DNA of 64,000 nt. Source: Alphaproteobacteria bacterium. GTDB taxonomy: Bacteria > Pseudomonadota > Alphaproteobacteria > Micropepsales > Micropepsaceae. The stretch spans positions 38,333 to 102,332 of the forward strand of contig JAFKEW010000056.1 in the NCBI GenBank assembly GCA_017308375.1, read 5' to 3'. The notes below the pieces were generated by a model that was not told where the DNA came from, did no database searches, and was given only the letters and a program-made list of their open reading frames with translations. The translations under genes and the position numbers were made by a program. Below, piece after piece: positions 17,577 through 26,116 of this stretch (the stretch's first letter is position 1; each line of letters opens with the position of its first letter).

Positions 17577-18700
17577 AGGGACGGCTTTGGGGCGCGGTGA
17601 AAACGGCCGCCGGTCATCGGCATCGCAACGCCGGTGGTGGATGGCAGGCTGAGCGAGAGGCCGTTCGCGCTGCGCACCGCGAGGAAAGCAAACGCCTCCG
17701 CCTCGATAAAATCGCCGGCCCAGCCGGCGTCTTCCGCCGTCATGACCGGCACGTTCAAACGGCTGCGCAATTGCGCCATCAACGCGCCGTTGTGACGGCC
17801 GCCGCCGCAGATGATCCAGGCATTGGCCGGTTCGGGAAAATGATCGCGCGCGCGCGTCAGCGCCACGGCGGTAAAGGCCGTCAGCGTGGCGGCGCCATCG
17901 GCCGGTGAAAGATGGGCAACTGCTTTCGTGCCGAAATCCATCCGGTCCAGCGATTTGGGCGGAGGGGCTGCGAAGAAGGGATTGTCCAGCATGGCTGCCA
18001 GCGCCGTCACATCGATATGGCCGGTGCGCGCCAAGGCACCATCCTGATCCAGCATCTCACCCGTATGAGTGCGAACCCAATCGTCAATCGGGGCGTTTCC
18101 CGGCCCGGTGTCGAAGGCCAGAACCCGTTCCCCCACAATATCCGCCCCGACATAGGTGATGTTGGCGACACCGCCGATATTCGCCACCACCAGCGGCGGT
18201 TTCGGCTGCGCCAGCGTCTTGACCAGTGCCGCATGATAGAGCGGCACCAGCGGTGCACCCTGGCCGCCCGCCTTCACATCGGCGCTGCGAAAATCATTCA
18301 CCACATCGATGCCGGTGAGGCTTGCCAGCAAGGCGCCATCGCCGATCTGCCAAGTCCAGCGCCGGGCCGGGCGGTGCAGGATGGTTTGGCCATGAAAGCC
18401 GATCAGATCGACATCCGTCTCGCCCGATTTGCGGATCAGTTCGCGCACAGCCTCCGCATGGGCGAGCGTGATATGCCGCTCCGCATCGCGGATGGCGTAA
18501 GGGACGGGGGCACCTTCGGCGACGTTGCGTGCCTCCTCCAGCGCGGCGTGGAGCATGATACGGGTCTGCACGTCATAGGGCACCGTCAGGGCCGCGCCCC
18601 GGCGCACCACAGTTTCCCCATCGGTGACGAGCAGCGCTGCGTCGATACCATCAAGCGAGGTGCCGCTCATCAAACCAATGGCTTTAACGGCTTTCGGCAT
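17573..18700 (-). CDS. anmK: Anhydro-N-acetylmuramic acid kinase
   Basis: A 375-residue sugar kinase that hydrolyses and phosphorylates 1,6-anhydroMurNAc released during wall turnover, giving MurNAc-6-phosphate. GLMSGTSLDGIDAA at the start is the AnmK hallmark. GFHGQTILHRP, the FRSADVKAGGQGAPLVP block, NIGGVANIT, FDTGPGNAPIDDW and ICGGGRHN follow in family order. The frame is open to 19357, but only the part from the ATG at 18700 resembles the family. No murQ or permease lies next to it. It is divergent from tyrS with 42 nt between starts and converges on the alpha/beta hydrolase gene. Confidence 0.95.
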   Translation of the reverse strand: MPKAVKAIGLMSGTSLDGIDAALLVTDGETVVRRGAALTVPYDVQTRIMLHAALEEARNVAEGAPVPYAIRDAERHITLAHAEAVRELIRKSGETDVDLIGFHGQTILHRPARRWTWQIGDGALLASLTGIDVVNDFRSADVKAGGQGAPLVPLYHAALVKTLAQPKPPLVVANIGGVANITYVGADIVGERVLAFDTGPGNAPIDDWVRTHTGEMLDQDGALARTGHIDVTALAAMLDNPFFAAPPPKSLDRMDFGTKAVAHLSPADGAATLTAFTAVALTRARDHFPEPANAWIICGGGRHNGALMAQLRSRLNVPVMTAEDAGWAGDFIEAEAFAFLAVRSANGLSLSLPSTTGVAMPMTGGRFHRAPKPSL

Positions 18701-18742
18701 GTGTGCTAAAGACCCTGGCTTCCGCATAACCCTAGCATAATC

Positions 18743-19990
18743 ATGCCCGACACACCGATCTTCAAATCCGACTTCCTTCGCACCTTTGCCGCGCGCGGGG
18801 CCTATTACGATTGCTCGGCGCCGCAGGATCTGGACGAGTTGTTCGCGAAGGAACGCGTGACGGCCTATATCGGCTTCGACTGCACGGCGCCGAGCCTGCA
18901 TGTCGGCCATGCCATACAGGCGATGACGTTGCGCCGCCTGCAACAGGCAGGCCACAAGCCGATCGTGGTGATCGGCGGCGGCACGACCAAGGTTGGCGAC
19001 CCATCCTTCCGCAATGAAGCACGCCCGCTTCTGAGCGACGAACAGATTGAGACCAACAAGGCCGCGATCCGCAAGACGTTTGCAAATTTTCTGCACTTCG
19101 GGGACGGCCCCAACGACGCCATCATGGTCGACAACGCAGAATGGCTGGACAAGCTGGAATACATCCCGTTCCTGCGCGAGATCGGGCGGCACTTTTCCAT
19201 CAACCGGATGCTGACGATGGAGAGTGTGAAGGCGAAGATCGACAACGATCTGCCGTTCAGCTTTCTGGAATTCAACTACTCCATCATGCAGGCCTACGAT
19301 TTCGTGGAGTTGTATCGTCGTTACGGCTGCCGCCTGCAATCCAGCGGTTCGGACCAATGGGGCAATGTCGTCAGCGGTATCGAGCTTGGCAGGCGTGTCG
19401 AAGGCGTGCAGTTGTTCGGCCTGACCACGCCGCTGCTAACCACGGCATCCGGCGCGAAGATGGGCAAGACGGCAGCAGGTGCGGTGTGGCTGAACCCCGA
19501 TATGCGCAGCCCGTATGAATATTGGCAGTTCTGGCGCAACACCGAGGATGGCGATGTCGGGCGTTTTCTGCGCCTGTTCACCGATTTGCCGGAAGATGAG
19601 ATCGCGCGGCTGGAAGTTCTGAAAGATGCGGAGCTGAACGCCGCCAAAGCCATTCTGGCCACAGAAGCCACCGCCATCTGCCATGGCCGCAAGGCTGCCG
19701 AACAAGCGCGCGAAACCGCCCGGCGCACCTTTGAAGAAGGCGCGATGGCAGAGGGCTTGCCGACCATCACGACATCTTTGCCGCAAGGCATTCTGACACT
19801 CGCGGTGGCCTGCGGGCTGGCGGCATCCAACTCGGAAGTGCGCAAGCTGATCGCCAACAACGGATTGCGGATCAACGACGCACCTGTCACCGATCCGAAA
19901 CTGATCGTCGGGTTGGGCGCGCTGACGAAAGACGGTGTGCTGAAACTTTCCAGCGGAAAGAAAAAGCACGTGCTGGTGAAACCAGCCTGA
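18743..19990 (+). CDS. tyrS: Tyrosyl-tRNA synthetase
   Basis: A 415-residue class I synthetase charging tRNA-Tyr. The HIGH motif reads HVGH (53-56), the Tyr-binding region includes YSIMQAYDF and QSSGSDQWGN, the KMSKS motif reads KMGKT (239-243), and an S4 RNA-binding domain forms the C-terminus (SNSEVRKLIANNGLRIND). Length is that of bacterial TyrS. The neighbouring anmK is its common divergent partner in alphaproteobacteria. The stop lies 7 nt from the end of the frameshifted AsmA-like gene on the other strand. Confidence 0.97.
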   Translation: MPDTPIFKSDFLRTFAARGAYYDCSAPQDLDELFAKERVTAYIGFDCTAPSLHVGHAIQAMTLRRLQQAGHKPIVVIGGGTTKVGDPSFRNEARPLLSDEQIETNKAAIRKTFANFLHFGDGPNDAIMVDNAEWLDKLEYIPFLREIGRHFSINRMLTMESVKAKIDNDLPFSFLEFNYSIMQAYDFVELYRRYGCRLQSSGSDQWGNVVSGIELGRRVEGVQLFGLTTPLLTTASGAKMGKTAAGAVWLNPDMRSPYEYWQFWRNTEDGDVGRFLRLFTDLPEDEIARLEVLKDAELNAAKAILATEATAICHGRKAAEQARETARRTFEEGAMAEGLPTITTSLPQGILTLAVACGLAASNSEVRKLIANNGLRINDAPVTDPKLIVGLGALTKDGVLKLSSGKKKHVLVKPA

Positions 19991-19996
19991 CGCACA

Positions 19997-20299
19997 TTAC
20001 TTCTTCGGTGTTGCGGGCTGCGATTTCGGGCTTTCCTGTCTGCCTTTTTCCGGCAGCGCCGGCACGGGCGCGACCGCCGGTTTCTCTGTCGGAATGCGCC
20101 CTTCAAAAATGCGCCGCAGGATGCCCGGCGTGAGCATGGCGAGCGGATTGACACTGATATGGGGTTCGTCCGCATTGCCGGAGACCGAATAGGTCACGCC
20201 GAACACACCCTCCCCCTTCTTTGCGATCCAGATAACCATCGGCGCTGATGCCGATTGCGGGGCCGGAGGCGCGCGCATCGCGAATGCGCAGAGAACCAT
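19997..20299 (-). CDS. AsmA-like/DUF3971 protein, C-terminal end (out of frame with main body)
   Basis: This short frame ends an AsmA-like protein. From about 20222 downward it reads KKGEGVFGVTYSVSGNADEP, then SVNPLAMLTPGILRRIFEG, the typical C-terminal signature of alphaproteobacterial YhdP/AsmA-type proteins, followed by a Lys-Pro-rich tail. The first 20 or so codons of the frame (20299-20240) are antisense-like filler that overlap the upstream body and are not family-like. The main body (20103-23300) runs out of frame at the same place. Independent expression is unlikely; together the two parts form one broken gene. Confidence 0.8.
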   Translation of the reverse strand: MVLCAFAMRAPPAPQSASAPMVIWIAKKGEGVFGVTYSVSGNADEPHISVNPLAMLTPGILRRIFEGRIPTEKPAVAPVPALPEKGRQESPKSQPATPKK

Positions 20300-23200
20300 C
20301 CCTCGCCGTGAACGGAACCGTCATCTTGTCAATCGCAATGCCCTGCCCGCTCATCAGGTCGATAATGCCGGTCAGCGAGCCCGCCGAAAACAGGCGGGTC
20401 AGAAACGGCTGGTTCATGACCCGGAAATCTTCCGCGACGAGCGTGGCCTTGTAGTCATCGTCCGTCTTTACAGGCACCTGATCGGCGGGCCGTGGAAAAT
20501 CAATCGCGAGCGAAACCTTGCCACCGCGGATGCTGTCCAGCCCGAATACACCTTTCATCAGCAGACCGGCATCCGTCGTTTTCAATGTCAGATTGCGCGT
20601 GCTGCCCTTATCCTGCATCGCGCCGCTCAATTCCGGCCCGCGCGCAAATTTTCCACTGAGCGTGAAGGTGCGCAGACGATCCTCTACCCCGGACGTGTCC
20701 AGACTGAAATTGTTCAGCGAGACGCCATCGCGCAGCACAATGCGATCGAGCTGCGCCACGATGTGGAAGGGGCCGGGGAATTTCTGTTCTTTGCTAGGGC
20801 CCTTGGTGGTGCCTTTACCGCCGCTTGCGAGACTGGTGCCGTCCAGCGAAGCGCCCTTGATCGAAAGATCCAGACTCGCATTGGCGCCGCGATTGAGAAC
20901 AAGCGCAAAATCATTGGCCTTTCCCGCCTTCACGGCCGGTATATCGAGGCGGGCAAGTGCACCGGCTGCATCGAACTGCGCCTTACCGGTCGCGGAAAGT
21001 TCAGGCCCGGAAAGACGGATATCGGCCGCAGCAAGCGTGCCCGTATCCGCAAAATCGAGCGCCACGTCGGCGCTCGCCGCCTTGCCGGCCGGTTTTTGCA
21101 GATTGATCAGATTGACATGCAGATTGACGGGCGTGAGATCGGCGGTGATGTCAGCATGGCGCGGCTGACCGCGAAAACCCTGAACCTTCGCCTGCAGCGG
21201 AATGGCGCCATCGACAAGACCGTCGAGATCGACCCCGAACGATTTCCGGGCCGCTTCATTCAGCGTTGTGCGGGCATCGATCGTCGTCGTGATCCCGTTC
21301 ACGGCGCTGAATAGCTCCGTCCAGTCCAGTTGCAGCACGGCGGCGCCATAGGACGCGGTGCCGGCGGCATGCAGGCGATCATTCGTGATCTGAAAAGTAA
21401 TCGCGCCATCGCTGATCCGCGCGGTTTTGCTGAGTGCGATGTTCAGGCCGGAGGTGACGCCGCCAATGGCCATGCCGATATCTTCGACGCGTACGTCCTT
21501 CAGCATCGGCACCTTGATCGACAAATCGAGCTTCACGGTTCCGCCAGTGTCAGAAGGACTGATTTGAAAGCGTGACGGGTATTTCAGCGGCGGCATGTCA
21601 ACCACCGCCAGCACATCGGACATCGCGCCTTCGAGGTTTGCCGTAAAAATGCCCACCGTACTCGGCTTATGCAGATCGGGGATCAGCGCCTGTCCGCTAA
21701 CAAGTTTGATCGGCCCGATCATCCCGGTATCGAGCGTGGCGGTGAATTTGTCGCTGTTCAGTTCGCCACGGCCGTTCACCGCGGTCAGCGGTGTCAGCCC
21801 CTTGATATAAGTAGCCGAGGCTTCCGTGATCGGGAATGCCACCACAAGCTGACCGTCGGCGAGCGCGGGCTCGTCCAGCGCGCCTTCCGGGATATTCACG
21901 CGGATCGTGAACGGCCCGGTGGAGCCGGTGGAGATGTTGCGATCGATCCAGTCCCGCGCACCATCGGCGAGCGAATGCGGCCAGATCGCGAGCCCCTGCC
22001 GCACCGGAAAGGCGTTCACATCGGCATCGAGGATGATGGCGGGCGATTTCTCACCGAACTGCAGGCGCCCTGTTGCACTGCCGCGCAAAATCCCACCCGC
22101 AACGGCAAACTTGTCCAGCACCGCTTCTTTGGAAGAAGGCGTGTAGTGCCCGGAAAGATCGACACGGGCAATGTGCACGGGGCGGGCGAATTCATCCGGC
22201 ATGTCGAGGGTGATATCGCGGATGGCCGTCTCGGTAGAGGCCAGTTCCAGAACATTTTTGACGCCGAAGCGAAGCTCACCCGCACTTTTCAGTGTACTGA
22301 TGATCTGGCCGCCGTTGAGGGAGGCATTGGCAATGGCATAGCGGCCGGTACCCGCATCATAACTGCCATCGGCCGCAAGCGTTCCGAGGTTGAGAAGGCC
22401 TCCTTTCGGACCCCAACCGGTAATGCCGCCCTGCCCGCGCGCCTGAAACGTAACCGTAGCCAGATGCGTACCGGTGAACTTCACATCGGCCGAGAGGTTC
22501 AGGGTCAGATCGACAATCTTCAGTGCGCTGAATATTTTGGCGTTGCGGCCAAGCGCGGCCAGATTAAGCCCGGTTATCTTGACCCGGCCATGGGCGGGGC
22601 GGCCCTCGGCGGGAAGTGTCAGGTCCGCCACGATGCGAGAGCGGCGGCCGCTGATTTCGATGTCCGCATCCAGCGCAGCCGCGGTATCGGCACCACGCGG
22701 CGCCATTGTCAGATCGGCCCTGGGTGCGACGATGAAAAGGCCAGATTCCTGATCGTAAAATGCCAGCCGTGCCTTGCGGACCGAAAAGGATTGCAGCGGC
22801 GGTGCATTGCGATCCGCGGAATTGATGGCGCTGTCGATCAGCTTCAACAGGTCGGGCTGGCCCGCATTGGCGGAAACACCCATGCGCAGGACACCCTCGC
22901 GGCTGCGCAGCAATGTCAATTGCATGCCGACCAGCGCGATGCGCTGTACGACGATATCGCCATGCACAAGCTTGTCCGGCACAAGGCCGATAACCGCCTT
23001 CGGTGCCTGGGCAATGATGCGGCCCCTGTTGTCCACCACCCGGGCCCCCAGCACCATCAGGTCAACCCGTCCATCGTCACGCGACCATTCCAGCGCCGCC
23101 GAATCGAATCGTACCGCCACGCCGGGCAGCGCCTCCGCCAGGGCCTGTTGCAGGCGGTTGGAGAATGGATTGAGCGATACCGGGCCGACCAGGAGCCGCA

Positions 23201-23300
23201 AGCCCGCACCGATGACAAAGAATATCACCGCGGCGACGAAACCCACCGCGATCAGACCGGCGTGGCGGGCACGAAACCCTTTCAGGTCAGGAAACTTCAA
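20103..23300 (-). CDS. AsmA-like/YhdP-type envelope protein (DUF3971), main body, frameshifted near the 3' end
   Basis: A 1065-codon frame, genuine to about residue 1026. One membrane anchor lies at residues 14-36 and the rest is a very long beta-rich periplasmic chain, the build of YhdP/AsmA bridge-like proteins thought to move phospholipid between the two membranes. SLNPFSNRLQQALAEALPG after the anchor is the family N-terminus. Near the end ASGPAIGISADGYLDRK is followed by out-of-frame sequence, while KKGEGVFGV continues in the next frame. Relatives carry about 30 residues between these points, so I infer a small deletion. The start is TTG at 23300 with GGAG 9 nt upstream. Confidence 0.85.
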   Translation of the reverse strand: MKFPDLKGFRARHAGLIAVGFVAAVIFFVIGAGLRLLVGPVSLNPFSNRLQQALAEALPGVAVRFDSAALEWSRDDGRVDLMVLGARVVDNRGRIIAQAPKAVIGLVPDKLVHGDIVVQRIALVGMQLTLLRSREGVLRMGVSANAGQPDLLKLIDSAINSADRNAPPLQSFSVRKARLAFYDQESGLFIVAPRADLTMAPRGADTAAALDADIEISGRRSRIVADLTLPAEGRPAHGRVKITGLNLAALGRNAKIFSALKIVDLTLNLSADVKFTGTHLATVTFQARGQGGITGWGPKGGLLNLGTLAADGSYDAGTGRYAIANASLNGGQIISTLKSAGELRFGVKNVLELASTETAIRDITLDMPDEFARPVHIARVDLSGHYTPSSKEAVLDKFAVAGGILRGSATGRLQFGEKSPAIILDADVNAFPVRQGLAIWPHSLADGARDWIDRNISTGSTGPFTIRVNIPEGALDEPALADGQLVVAFPITEASATYIKGLTPLTAVNGRGELNSDKFTATLDTGMIGPIKLVSGQALIPDLHKPSTVGIFTANLEGAMSDVLAVVDMPPLKYPSRFQISPSDTGGTVKLDLSIKVPMLKDVRVEDIGMAIGGVTSGLNIALSKTARISDGAITFQITNDRLHAAGTASYGAAVLQLDWTELFSAVNGITTTIDARTTLNEAARKSFGVDLDGLVDGAIPLQAKVQGFRGQPRHADITADLTPVNLHVNLINLQKPAGKAASADVALDFADTGTLAAADIRLSGPELSATGKAQFDAAGALARLDIPAVKAGKANDFALVLNRGANASLDLSIKGASLDGTSLASGGKGTTKGPSKEQKFPGPFHIVAQLDRIVLRDGVSLNNFSLDTSGVEDRLRTFTLSGKFARGPELSGAMQDKGSTRNLTLKTTDAGLLMKGVFGLDSIRGGKVSLAIDFPRPADQVPVKTDDDYKATLVAEDFRVMNQPFLTRLFSAGSLTGIIDLMSGQGIAIDKMTVPFTARDGSLRIRDARASGPAIGISADGYLDRKEGGGCVRRDLFGLRQCGRTPYQCQSARHAHAGHPAAHF

Positions 23301-23462
23301 AGGGCGCCTACTCCGTCCCGGAACATCCGGCCAGCGGCCAGTTCAACCCGCACGCGAGCGCAACCTGATTCACGTGCCGGAGCGCGAATCAGCAGGTCAT
23401 CTATTGTTAAAATCCAGTAAACACCGCAAAGTGATACGCTCGACCGAGCTTGGGGGACCGCC

Positions 23463-23987
23463 GTGGCAACGAAGGCAGAAGCGCCTGACGCGGGAATACA
23501 AAAACCGGGAAAACCAAAGCCGGGGGTACTGAAGCCAGGAGACAAGGCACCCTCATTCAAACTCGCAACAGATTCCGGCGGCAGTGTGGCCTCATCCAGC
23601 CTGAAGGGACAGCCTTACGTGCTCTATTTCTATCCCAAGGACGACACCACGGGCTGCACCAAGGAGGCTATCGGCTTCTCCGAAGCCAAGCGAAAATTTG
23701 ACGCATTGGGGGTCGCCGTCATCGGCGTTTCCAAGGACAGCACGGCGTCCCACGACAAATTCAAGGCCAAGCACAAGCTGAAGCTGACCCTGGGTTCGGA
23801 CCCCGATACCGCGCTCGCCCAGGCCTATGGCGTGTGGATGGAAAAGAGCTTGTACGGCCGGAAGTATATGGGTATGGACCGTTCGACCTTTCTGGTCGAC
23901 GCTAAGGGCGTCATTCGGGAAATCTGGCGCAAGGTCAAGGTTCCCGGTCATGTCGAGGCCGTGTTGACGGCAGCAAAAGCGCTGTAG
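23463..23987 (+). CDS. bcp: Bcp/PrxQ-type peroxiredoxin
   Basis: A 174-residue thiol peroxidase of the AhpC/TSA superfamily. LKPGDKAPSFKLATDSGG opens the fold, YFYPKDDTTGCTKEA contains the peroxidatic Cys65, and the RSTFLVDAKGVIREIW strand is typical. The resolving cysteine found five residues later in E. coli Bcp is missing (GCTKEAIGF), so this is a one-cysteine form that needs an outside thiol. The first 21 residues are Lys-Pro-Gly-rich and precede the fold. The start is GTG at 23463 after a G-rich stretch. It lies 6 nt before the M23 peptidase gene and may be cotranscribed with it. Confidence 0.93.
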   Translation: MATKAEAPDAGIQKPGKPKPGVLKPGDKAPSFKLATDSGGSVASSSLKGQPYVLYFYPKDDTTGCTKEAIGFSEAKRKFDALGVAVIGVSKDSTASHDKFKAKHKLKLTLGSDPDTALAQAYGVWMEKSLYGRKYMGMDRSTFLVDAKGVIREIWRKVKVPGHVEAVLTAAKAL

Positions 23988-23993
23988 GCGCCG

Positions 23994-25514
23994 GTGGAAC
24001 ATGAGTTCCCCCTCAACACGAGCAGGCTAGAACGGAACCGGGATTTGAAGAACAGCGCGCAAGACACTGGATCGACTGGCGCAAATGCGGCTTCAAGCCT
24101 GCCGTCCGAAGACGGCACAGCGTCCCTTCATCCGGTCGTCGAGCGGGTCTGGGCCTGGCTGCATGACATTTTCCCGGAACGGCAGATTTACATCCGCAGC
24201 AGTGGCCGGGTGCAGTTTCTGACCTTCAGCCCCTCCTTACAGGCCACGCTGGCGGGACTGGCTGCCATCTTTCTCGGCTGGGTTGCTTTCGCCAGCGTCA
24301 ACGTCATCTTCAAGGATCACATTATTGCGGCCAAGGATCACCGCTTCCAGGCCATGCAATCGGCCTATGAAGGGCGCGTGGCCGATCTGCAATTGTCCTA
24401 TGACGAATTGAACGGCGCCCTGCTGGCGGCGGAGGATCGCTTCAAGTCCACGGCCGACAAGCTTGAAGGCAAACAGAAATCGATTGCCGGACTGTTGAGC
24501 CGGAAAGGCGCGATCGACGCCTCCCTCGCAGGCTTGCGCAATTCGACGGCCGCCCCGCCAAAAGCGGAATCGGGCAGCAGCGACTTCGTCGGCGCGTACA
24601 CCCCTGTCCCCCAGGCCGATGGCGACGCGGTGCTTCCGGTCCTGCCCGCACCGGCACAGCCACAGCCCCGCACCGCGCGCCCCACCCATGCCAGCCTGCT
24701 GGACATCGGTTCATCGCTTTACCGGCTGGCGGTTGCATGGTTTCAGCCGCAGAAGGCGGCCGTATCGGAGAAGATCGCCAATCATCCGGCGCTGCACGCC
24801 CTCGATGCGCAGACTGCGCGCCTCGCCAAGCTGAATGCGCAAGGGGACAAGCTGCTGCGCGCCGCCAACACAAACATCGCCGAGCGCGCCCGCAACATTG
24901 AAGACGTGATGCGCGTGGCCGGCGTCAGCCCCACAAAAATGGAGGGCCGCTACCTGCGCGGCACCGCAATGGGCGGGCCATTGCTGCCGCTTTCGGCAGT
25001 GCGGACCGGCGATACGCGCGACGGGCGCTTCAGCGCCGACCTGGTCACGGCCCAGGCCTCGCTCAGCCGGCTGGAAGCACTGCTGGCCGTGGTCCGGCAC
25101 ATTCCGCTGGCGCAGCCGATTCAGGGCGCGGGAACGGAAATCACCAGCGGCTTCGGCGCACGTACAGACCCCTTCACCCGGCGGGCGGCGTTTCATGCCG
25201 GCCTCGACTTCGGTGGCCCGTGGGGTACGAAAGTTCACGCCACGGCGCCCGGCAAGGTGGTTTGGGCTGGCCCGCGTGGTGCTTATGGAAATATGGTAGA
25301 AATCGACAATGGCCTGGGCGTGAGGACGCGCTATGGTCATCTGTCCCGTGTACTGGTGCGCAGAGGCGAAACCATCGCGAAGGGGCAAACCGTGGGCAGA
25401 CTAGGATCCACGGGACGCAGCACCGGACCGCATGTGCACTATGAGGTATGGGTGGATAACACTGTGAGAAACCCCGAAAACTTCCTGGAGGCCGGCCGTC
25501 ATGTTCTCGAGTAA
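23994..25514 (+). CDS. Membrane-anchored M23 (LytM-type) peptidase, LmdC-like
   Basis: This 506-residue protein has a cytoplasmic N-terminal segment of about 75 residues, one transmembrane helix near 78-104, a coiled-coil-prone stretch (about 110-180), a low-complexity region and a C-terminal M23 domain. SGFGARTDPFTRRAAFHAGLDF supplies a zinc His and Asp and TGPHVHYEVWV the HxH pair, so it should be an active peptidoglycan endopeptidase. The start is GTG at 23994. The next gene, a bactofilin, overlaps its end by 14 nt. This linkage and layout match the LmdC-BacA pairs known from budding and stalked alphaproteobacteria, where the cytoskeletal bactofilin positions the hydrolase. Confidence 0.88.
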   Translation: MEHEFPLNTSRLERNRDLKNSAQDTGSTGANAASSLPSEDGTASLHPVVERVWAWLHDIFPERQIYIRSSGRVQFLTFSPSLQATLAGLAAIFLGWVAFASVNVIFKDHIIAAKDHRFQAMQSAYEGRVADLQLSYDELNGALLAAEDRFKSTADKLEGKQKSIAGLLSRKGAIDASLAGLRNSTAAPPKAESGSSDFVGAYTPVPQADGDAVLPVLPAPAQPQPRTARPTHASLLDIGSSLYRLAVAWFQPQKAAVSEKIANHPALHALDAQTARLAKLNAQGDKLLRAANTNIAERARNIEDVMRVAGVSPTKMEGRYLRGTAMGGPLLPLSAVRTGDTRDGRFSADLVTAQASLSRLEALLAVVRHIPLAQPIQGAGTEITSGFGARTDPFTRRAAFHAGLDFGGPWGTKVHATAPGKVVWAGPRGAYGNMVEIDNGLGVRTRYGHLSRVLVRRGETIAKGQTVGRLGSTGRSTGPHVHYEVWVDNTVRNPENFLEAGRHVLE

Positions 25515-26052
25515 GACCAAAGACACCGAAGCACCTGTCAATCATACGCAGCCGACACCTGCACCGGCGGCACACGTTTCCCCGCAGCCGCAGACCCAGA
25601 CGCCGAAGCGAACCACGCAGGCGGCGAATCGCGGGCCCTCGCTGATCAGCGCGGACCTGACCGTGACCGGCACGCTGGCCTCGGCCGGCGACATGCAGAT
25701 CGACGGCACGATCGAAGGCGACGTCCGCTGCACCAATCTGGTGATCGGCGAAGGCGCCACCATCAAAGGCGAAGTCGTGGCGGAAGATGTGGTCGTGCGC
25801 GGCAAGGTCGAAGGCAGCATTCGCGCCCGCAAGGTTCAGCTTTGCACCACCTGTCACGTCGAAGGCAACATCCTGCACGAGACCTTTGCGGTGGAAAGCG
25901 GCGCCTTCTTCGAGGGCAATTGCCGCCACTCGGACAACCCGCTTTCGGACGATGCTGCGGCACCCAAGATGGCCGAGTTCAAACGCAAATCGGCCCCGGC
26001 CGCGCCGTCGGCCTCAGCCGACAATGGCGCTGCACGCCCAACTGCGAACTGA
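25501..26052 (+). CDS. Bactofilin family cytoskeletal protein
   Basis: A 183-residue bactofilin. A Pro-rich, disordered N-terminal tail of about 45 residues carries likely membrane or partner contacts. The central right-handed beta-helix (about 48-145) shows the repeated G-x-[IV] rungs, for example DLTVTGTLASAGDMQIDGTI, IGEGATIKGEVVAEDVVV and GKVEGSIRARKV. A charged, Ala-rich tail follows. Bactofilins form nucleotide-free filaments that localise wall-modifying enzymes, and the ATG at 25501 lies inside the end of the M23 peptidase gene, which suggests translational coupling and a joint function. Confidence 0.92.
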   Translation: MFSSKTKDTEAPVNHTQPTPAPAAHVSPQPQTQTPKRTTQAANRGPSLISADLTVTGTLASAGDMQIDGTIEGDVRCTNLVIGEGATIKGEVVAEDVVVRGKVEGSIRARKVQLCTTCHVEGNILHETFAVESGAFFEGNCRHSDNPLSDDAAAPKMAEFKRKSAPAAPSASADNGAARPTAN

Positions 26053-26116
26053 CTGCCGCGAACGGAATGATCGAAACCGCCTGCCTTGCTTCGGCACAAA
26101 CCGCAGCAAGGCGGCG

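Noticed and set aside
21669..23420. 583-codon plus-strand frame over the AsmA-like gene
   Set aside because: Antisense to a conserved membrane-anchored protein; basic low-complexity product.
26084..26111. CCTTGC/GCAAGG hairpin between the bactofilin gene and prfB as a terminator
   Set aside because: The 6-bp stem has a long loop and no T-run on either strand, so I could not support it.
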